A DNA stretch of 17,901 nucleotides, from the NCBI GenBank assembly GCA_013334545.1, contig JAAXXJ010000032.1:1-17901 (forward strand), read 5' to 3'. This document shows positions 14,731 to 17,901 of this stretch, piece by piece. This stretch comes from Nitrospirota bacterium. Its GTDB lineage: Bacteria > Nitrospirota > UBA9217. The first letter of the stretch is position 1, and the number at the start of each line of letters is the position of its first letter. A program made the translations under genes and the position numbers. Below the pieces are notes generated by a model. It did no database searches. It saw nothing but the letters and a program-made list of their open reading frames with translations, and was not told where the DNA came from.

Positions 14731-15576
14731 ATGGGACTGAGAAATTTCATAAAGACCTTGAATCAGGTTGTGGCGCCGGCTCTTGTCCTTTGCATATCTG
14801 GCATCGCTCTAGCCGAGACGGTAACAGCCTCATTCGATTATCAGCTTGGCGATAACGACTCTCGAAATGATGCACGCAATATCTGTTACCTAAATGCTCA
14901 GCGGAAGGCGCTTGAGCGGGCTGGAGTTTATATAGAGTCGAATACCCTAGTTCGTGACCTCCGATTAGAGCGTCAGGATATAAGCGCGTTTACATCTGCA
15001 GTTGCAAAGGTCGAGCGTATTGGTGATCAAGTCTCTGACCGTGGAGGTGCCCAAGTCCTCAATTGCAGCGTACGAGTTAGCATTGACGACAAAGAAGTGC
15101 AAAAACGGATGGAACAGCTTCGCGCCGATAGTTCAATGCGGTCCGATCTTCGACGCCAACATGAGCGAATTGCGGAACTAGAAAACCGCCTGGAGGAACT
15201 GACCAGGAACCTCGGCAAAGCGAGCAATGAACAAGCCCTCTCTATCCGTCTAGAGCGTAGCGCAGTCGTCGCCGATATCCGTTCTATTGAAGCTGCGACT
15301 CGATCTTGGGAAGATCGCACCGAGCGAAATAAGAAACTGCAAATGTTCATACGTGAGAAAGTTAAATTCGGCATGACGCGAGAGGAAATCATTGCAATCC
15401 TTGGCCCACCCACCCAGCGTGAAAAAAGCGGGAAAATGCCGGCAGGATGGAAAGGGTGGGAGAAGTTTACTTACGGCGACTCTCAGAAAAGCGCAGTAAT
15501 TAGTTTCGATGCAAAAGGTTTCGTAAATATGATTGAAATTCCCATGATTCAAAAAGGGCCGATCTTTGAAAAATGA
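14731..15576 (+). CDS. Exported coiled-coil protein with C-terminal BamE/SmpA-like region
   Basis: This 281-residue exported protein is not identified further. A signal peptide is clear, with predicted cleavage after ALA at residue 28. Residues about 32-118 (FDYQLGDNDSRNDARNICYLNAQRKALERAG ... VERIGDQVSD) resemble the N-terminal region of FlgT/LPP20-type proteins, in which the residue run A-R-x-x-A-x-x-x-A-L-E-x-A-G is typical. Residues about 120-205 form a charged coiled coil. Residues about 207-265 (VKFGMTREEIIAILGPPTQRE) match the BamE/SmpA-type pattern G-M-T-x-x-E-V-x-x-x-L-G-x-P. An envelope or lipoprotein-assembly-associated role is an inference. The start at 14731 follows an excellent AGGAGGTGG. 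Base composition is distinctly more AT-rich than in ispG and proS, suggesting transfer into the conserved run. Confidence 0.65.
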   Translation: MGLRNFIKTLNQVVAPALVLCISGIALAETVTASFDYQLGDNDSRNDARNICYLNAQRKALERAGVYIESNTLVRDLRLERQDISAFTSAVAKVERIGDQVSDRGGAQVLNCSVRVSIDDKEVQKRMEQLRADSSMRSDLRRQHERIAELENRLEELTRNLGKASNEQALSIRLERSAVVADIRSIEAATRSWEDRTERNKKLQMFIREKVKFGMTREEIIAILGPPTQREKSGKMPAGWKGWEKFTYGDSQKSAVISFDAKGFVNMIEIPMIQKGPIFEK

Positions 15577-15578
15577 CA

Positions 15579-15621
15579 TGCGACTAGTTGCGCAATAGCA
15601 GTCGAAGAAGCAACTGTCGCA
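15579..15621 (+). other. Long-stem hairpin between the BamE-like gene and proS
   Basis: TGCGACTAGTTGC at 15579-15591 pairs with GCAACTGTCGCA at 15610-15621, giving about 12 base pairs with one bulged base and an 18-base loop. There is no T-run. It might stabilise or process the transcript, or serve as a non-canonical terminator before proS. Confidence 0.45.
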
Positions 15622-15647
15622 CATAGGTCCCGATATTTGGAGGCATC

Positions 15648-17339
15648 ATGCGCTATTCCAAGCTGTTCATCCCGACCCTGAAAGAGGCTCCGTCCGACGC
15701 CGAGGCCGCTTCGCACAAGCTCATGGTGCGGGCCGGCTTCGTGCGCCAGCTTGCGGCCGGGCTCTACATCTATCTACCGCTGGGCATCCGGGTTATGGAG
15801 AAGATCAACCGCATCATCCGCGAGGAGATGAACGCCGTCGGCGGCCAGGAAGTGACCATGCCGGTACTGAACCCGGCGGAGGTGTGGCAGGTGACGGGAA
15901 GGTGGGACGCCATCGGCGACGAGATGTTCCGTTTGAAAGACAGGGGCGGCCGCGATATGTGTCTTGCCATGACCCACGAGGAGACCATGACCTGGCTCGC
16001 GGCGCACGACATCCGTTCCTACCGGGAGCTGCCCCAGATCTGGTACCAGCTCCAGACCAAGCTCCGGGACGAGGCGCGGCCCAAGAGCGGCGTGCTCCGA
16101 ACCAGGGAGTTCACGATGAAGGACTCCTACAGCTTCGACAAGGACGAGGAGGGGCTGGACCGGTCCTACCAGCTCCATTTCGAGGCATACAAGAAGATCT
16201 ACAACCGCTGCGGCATAAAATTCCACGTGGTCCAGAGCGACACGGGCATGATGGGCGGATCCATGGCGCATGAGTACATGGCGCCCAGCCCTGCGGGCGA
16301 GGACGACGTGGCGCTCTGCGATGGCTGCGGCTATGCGGCGAATACGGAGCTTGCCCTGTCCGTGCCGCGGCCGACCGCGTCGCCGAACGACGGCTACGAA
16401 GAGATCGCCACACCCGAACGGCGGACCATCGATGAGGTGACTCGGTTCCTGAAGGTCACGCCCGACCGGCTGCTGAAGTCCATCCTCGTCATGACCGATA
16501 ACGGACCGGTGCTGGCATTGGTGCGGGGCGACCAGACCCTGCATGAGAAGAAGCTTGCCAAGCTCATCGGCCGCCACCGGCCGGCGCAAAAGGACGAGGT
16601 CAAGGCCGCCCTCGGCGTGCCGGCTGGGTTCATCGGCCCCATGGGGCACACCATAAGGAAGATCGCCGACCGCGTTCTTCAGCAGGGAACCTACATCGCG
16701 GGTGCGAACAAGGAAGGGTACCATGTGAAGGGAGTGACCGCAGACAAGCATTTCAGCGACGCCGAGTACGCAGACATCCATACTGCCGCGGCGGGCGACG
16801 CCTGCGCTCAATGCGGCAAGCCGCTCCGCATCGAGCGGGTCATCGAGATCGGGAACATCTTCAAGCTTGGGACGAAATACTCGATCCCGCTCAAGGCGAA
16901 CTATCTCGACGAGCAGGGCAATGAGAGGCCCATCATCATGGGAAGCTACGGCATCGGACCGGCGCGCATCGCTGCCGCGGCCGTCGAGCAGGGTCATGAC
17001 GAGAACGGCATTATCTGGCCCCCGGCAATAGCGCCCTACCAGATATTGGTCGTGCCGGTGAATATGAAGGACCGGGGCTCTGTGGACGTTGCAGAAGAGA
17101 TGTACCAGGCCTTGGAGGAAAAGGGCATCGAGGTGCTGATGGACGACCGTGACGAGCGCGCGGGCGTCAAGTTCAAGGATGCTGACCTCATCGGCATCCC
17201 CATGCGCATCATCATCGGCGAGAAGAACCTGAAGGAAGGCCTGGCGGAGCTCAAGGACCGCAGGACGGGCGCCATCGAAAAGGTCAAGGTCTCGGACGCT
17301 GTGGATGCCGTCGTGAAGAAGATCGTGATGGAAGGATAG
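15648..17339 (+). CDS. proS: Prolyl-tRNA synthetase, bacterial type with editing (INS) domain
   Basis: ProS attaches proline to tRNA-Pro in the cytoplasm. The 563-residue length and the insertion domain identify the long bacterial (ProS type 1) form. Class II motif 1 is around residues 57-82 (IREEMNAVGGQEVTMPVL). Motif 2 is around 138-164, with RPKSGVLRTREF and MKDSYSF. The YbaK-like editing insertion lies at about 225-395 between CDGCGYAANTELAL and the CAQCG segment. Motif 3, GSYGIGPAR, starts at residue 432. The C-terminal anticodon-binding domain (about 465-563) includes YQILVVPVN and DDRDERAGVKFKDADLIG. GGAGG ten bases before the ATG supports the start. It normally follows rseP/ispG in this run; here an AT-rich insert separates it from ispG. 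Confidence 0.98.
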   Translation: MRYSKLFIPTLKEAPSDAEAASHKLMVRAGFVRQLAAGLYIYLPLGIRVMEKINRIIREEMNAVGGQEVTMPVLNPAEVWQVTGRWDAIGDEMFRLKDRGGRDMCLAMTHEETMTWLAAHDIRSYRELPQIWYQLQTKLRDEARPKSGVLRTREFTMKDSYSFDKDEEGLDRSYQLHFEAYKKIYNRCGIKFHVVQSDTGMMGGSMAHEYMAPSPAGEDDVALCDGCGYAANTELALSVPRPTASPNDGYEEIATPERRTIDEVTRFLKVTPDRLLKSILVMTDNGPVLALVRGDQTLHEKKLAKLIGRHRPAQKDEVKAALGVPAGFIGPMGHTIRKIADRVLQQGTYIAGANKEGYHVKGVTADKHFSDAEYADIHTAAAGDACAQCGKPLRIERVIEIGNIFKLGTKYSIPLKANYLDEQGNERPIIMGSYGIGPARIAAAAVEQGHDENGIIWPPAIAPYQILVVPVNMKDRGSVDVAEEMYQALEEKGIEVLMDDRDERAGVKFKDADLIGIPMRIIIGEKNLKEGLAELKDRRTGAIEKVKVSDAVDAVVKKIVMEG

Positions 17340-17357
17340 CGGCAGTTCAATGCGCGC

Positions 17358-17427
17358 AGTTCAAAGTTCATAATCGATCATGCACAGTCTGTTCTTTTTC
17401 TGAACGAAGTGCTCAGAACTCTGAACT
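17358..17427. repeat. Imperfect inverted repeat between proS and the NifU-like gene
   Basis: AGTTCAAAGTTC at 17358-17369 is matched by GAACTCTGAACT at 17416-17427, an 11 of 12 reverse complement. The right arm ends just before the NifU-like gene's ribosome binding site (GGAG, 17427-17430). A stem here could affect translation of that gene; function is not established. Confidence 0.4.
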
Positions 17428-17436
17428 GGAGATATC

Positions 17437-17676
17437 ATGGACCAGGACATCGAGAAGATCAAGGCGATCATTGCGGAGAAGAGCAAGCGGTACCAGTCAA
17501 AGATGGGCGACGTGGCCTACGCCGGCATCGAAGACGGCACCGTGAAGATCGCCCCGTCGGGCTTCTGCTGGCGTTGACACGCCACCCGGATAGCCCTGGT
17601 CGAGGGCTTGCAAAAGGAGCTGAGCGCGGCGTTCCCCTGGGTCAAAAGGGTCATCGTGGTCAGGCCAGAGCAGTGA
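17437..17676 (+). CDS. NifU C-terminal-domain-like selenoprotein (in-frame TGA 17575-17577 read as Sec47)
   Basis: Read through one TGA, this frame encodes a 79-residue protein: an N-terminal helix (DIEKIKAIIAEKSKRYQ), GDVAYAGIEDGTVKIAPSGF, then Cys44-Trp-Arg-Sec47, then HATRIALVEGLQKEL and AAFPWVKRVIVV, ending at TGA 17674-17676. This is the whole length and pattern of the NifU C-terminal Fe-S scaffold domain, whose usual core is G-D-V-x-L ... D-G-x-V-x-V-x-x-x-G-x-C-x-x-C ... T-L-x-x-G-I-E ... P-x-V-x-x-V. The TGA takes the place of the second cysteine of C-x-x-C. A fitting SECIS hairpin follows. The likely role is Fe-S cluster scaffolding or transfer, or thiol/selenol redox chemistry; which of these is unknown. 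The start at 17437 follows GGAG. A nonsense mutation is the alternative, but the codon position and hairpin argue against it. No sel genes are in the window to confirm Sec decoding. Confidence 0.78.
17592..17608 (+). promoter_or_regulatory. Putative bacterial SECIS hairpin
   Basis: The stem AGCCCU (17592-17597) pairs perfectly with AGGGCU (17603-17608) around the five-base loop GGUCG (17598-17602). Twenty bases separate the TGA from the loop, within the spacing expected for bacterial SECIS elements. The loop has G at both of its first two positions, as that model requires. The loop's GGUC and the UGACAC context at the recoded codon also recall E. coli fdhF. A second small hairpin (17570-17583, GGCGU/ACGCC) places the UGA itself in a UGAC loop. 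Confidence 0.72.
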
Positions 17677-17694
17677 ATCCAGGAGCGAGGGCAT

Positions 17695-17716
17695 TCCCCG
17701 CAGCTTGCTGCAGGGA
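17695..17716. repeat. Intergenic hairpin repeat, copy 2 (CCCGCAGC type)
   Basis: TCCCCGCAGC at 17695-17704 pairs with GCTGCAGGGA at 17707-17716, with one mismatch, around a two-base centre. It is followed by GCTGCAATTG and a run of A. It matches copy 1 at 9503-9522 in stem and in the GGGAGCT flank. It lies just after the NifU-like gene's stop codon and could serve as its terminator or be a dispersed REP-like element. Confidence 0.5.
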
Positions 17717-17736
17717 GCTGCAATTGCAAAAAAAGC

Positions 17737-17765
17737 TTGAATTCCCGTGGTGAAGTGCCTATAAT
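17737..17765 (+). promoter_or_regulatory. Strong sigma70-type promoter for the gene at 17789
   Basis: TTGAAT at 17737-17742 and a perfect TATAAT at 17760-17765 are spaced by exactly 17 bases. The predicted transcription start near 17772 is followed almost at once by the ribosome binding site GGAGG (17776-17780) and the ATG at 17789. This marks the start of a new transcription unit after the NifU-like gene. Confidence 0.75.
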
Positions 17766-17788
17766 TTACTTCATTGGAGGCTTACACC

Positions 17789-17901
17789 ATGGCCGAGGAT
17801 GCTCTAAGACTGAAACTCACCCCCCAGCAGAGTGCGGAGATCAAGAAGCAGATCGGTTTCGAGCTTACCGAGATCTATCTCACCAAGCGTGCCTTGAACA
17901 A
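17789..17901 (+). CDS. N-terminal part of an unrecognised protein, cut by the window edge
   Basis: Only 37 codons are visible, beginning MAEDALRLKLTPQQ and continuing SAEIKKQIGFELTEIYLTKR. The segment is soluble, charged and probably helical, with no signal peptide. The gene has a strong promoter and GGAGG eight bases before the ATG, so it is very likely real. I do not recognise the family from this fragment. Confidence 0.75.
   Translation, partial: MAEDALRLKLTPQQSAEIKKQIGFELTEIYLTKRALN

Noticed and set aside
14731..14814. Lipoprotein signal (LVLC) in the 14731 gene
   Set aside because: The residue before Cys21 is Leu rather than Gly/Ala/Ser, and a better signal peptidase I site (ALA then E) follows at residue 28.
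15774..16997. 407-codon antisense frame opposite proS
   Set aside because: It is a shadow of an intact proS, with no recognisable motif.
17437..17577. Reading the NifU-like gene as a 46-residue protein or as a nonsense-mutated pseudogene
   Set aside because: The frame, codon use and family pattern continue undisturbed for 32 codons after the TGA. The TGA replaces exactly the motif Cys, and a SECIS-like hairpin follows, so recoding is the better explanation, though not proven.
17409..17753. 114-residue plus-strand frame over the NifU-like gene
   Set aside because: It is a different frame of the same DNA, with no family similarity; its product is Arg/Gly/His-rich as expected for a shadow frame. 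It is the kind of frame an automatic caller might choose because of the TGA.
1..17901. CRISPR array, tRNA, rRNA, transposase or integrase genes
   Set aside because: No regularly spaced direct repeats, cloverleaf sequences, rRNA segments or recombinase proteins could be found by reading both strands.

Overview
The window looks like chromosomal DNA from a GC-rich, Gram-negative-type bacterium. It carries an RseP intramembrane protease, a CdsA/UppS/MEP-pathway housekeeping run and two exported proteins with Sec signal peptides. The gene order uppS-cdsA-dxr-rseP-ispG-proS, the style of the proteins and a probable selenoprotein would fit an uncultured Nitrospirota or a delta-proteobacterial lineage (Desulfuromonadota-like). 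This assignment is inference; no rRNA or other phylogenetic marker gene is present.

Layout. (1) Positions 1-810 are AT-richer. They hold a small eRF1/L7Ae-like protein gene and, just after it, a stub that reads as the C-terminal transmembrane tail of a P-type cation ATPase. (2) Positions 811-6553 form an alpha-glucan (glycogen) metabolism region: an alpha-glucan phosphorylase, a YdjM/DUF457-type membrane protein, and a GH57 4-alpha-glucanotransferase behind a good sigma70-type promoter. (3) At 6697-8577 is an exported protein combining a FlgT-C-like region, a TolB/CsgG-like region and FG-GAP/VCBS-like repeats. (4) Positions 8669-14320 are the isoprenoid/envelope run uppS, cdsA, dxr, rseP and ispG. 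The gaps of about 90-150 bases between these genes are filled by imperfect inverted repeats of recurring families. (5) At 14321-15647 an AT-richer insert holds a 410-base non-coding stretch and an exported coiled-coil/BamE-like protein, breaking the run before proS. (6) proS lies at 15648-17339. (7) At 17437-17676 is a short NifU-C-terminal-domain gene with an in-frame TGA. (8) A new promoter and the start of an unrecognised gene run off the right edge.

The most important observation is item 7. The reading frame continues in register through TGA 17575-17577 as a recognisable NifU-like scaffold domain. The TGA falls exactly on the second cysteine of the C-x-x-C cluster-binding motif, giving Cys-Trp-Arg-Sec. 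A perfect 6-bp hairpin with a GGUCG apical loop starts 14 bases after the TGA, which fits the bacterial SECIS pattern. I interpret it as a selenocysteine-containing NifU-like protein that standard gene callers would miss or truncate.

Functionally, GlgP and the GH57 enzyme would cooperate in storage-glucan breakdown and remodelling. Dxr and IspG supply isoprenoid precursors that UppS polymerises to undecaprenyl diphosphate for the cell wall. CdsA supplies CDP-diacylglycerol, RseP acts in envelope stress signalling, and ProS charges tRNA-Pro.
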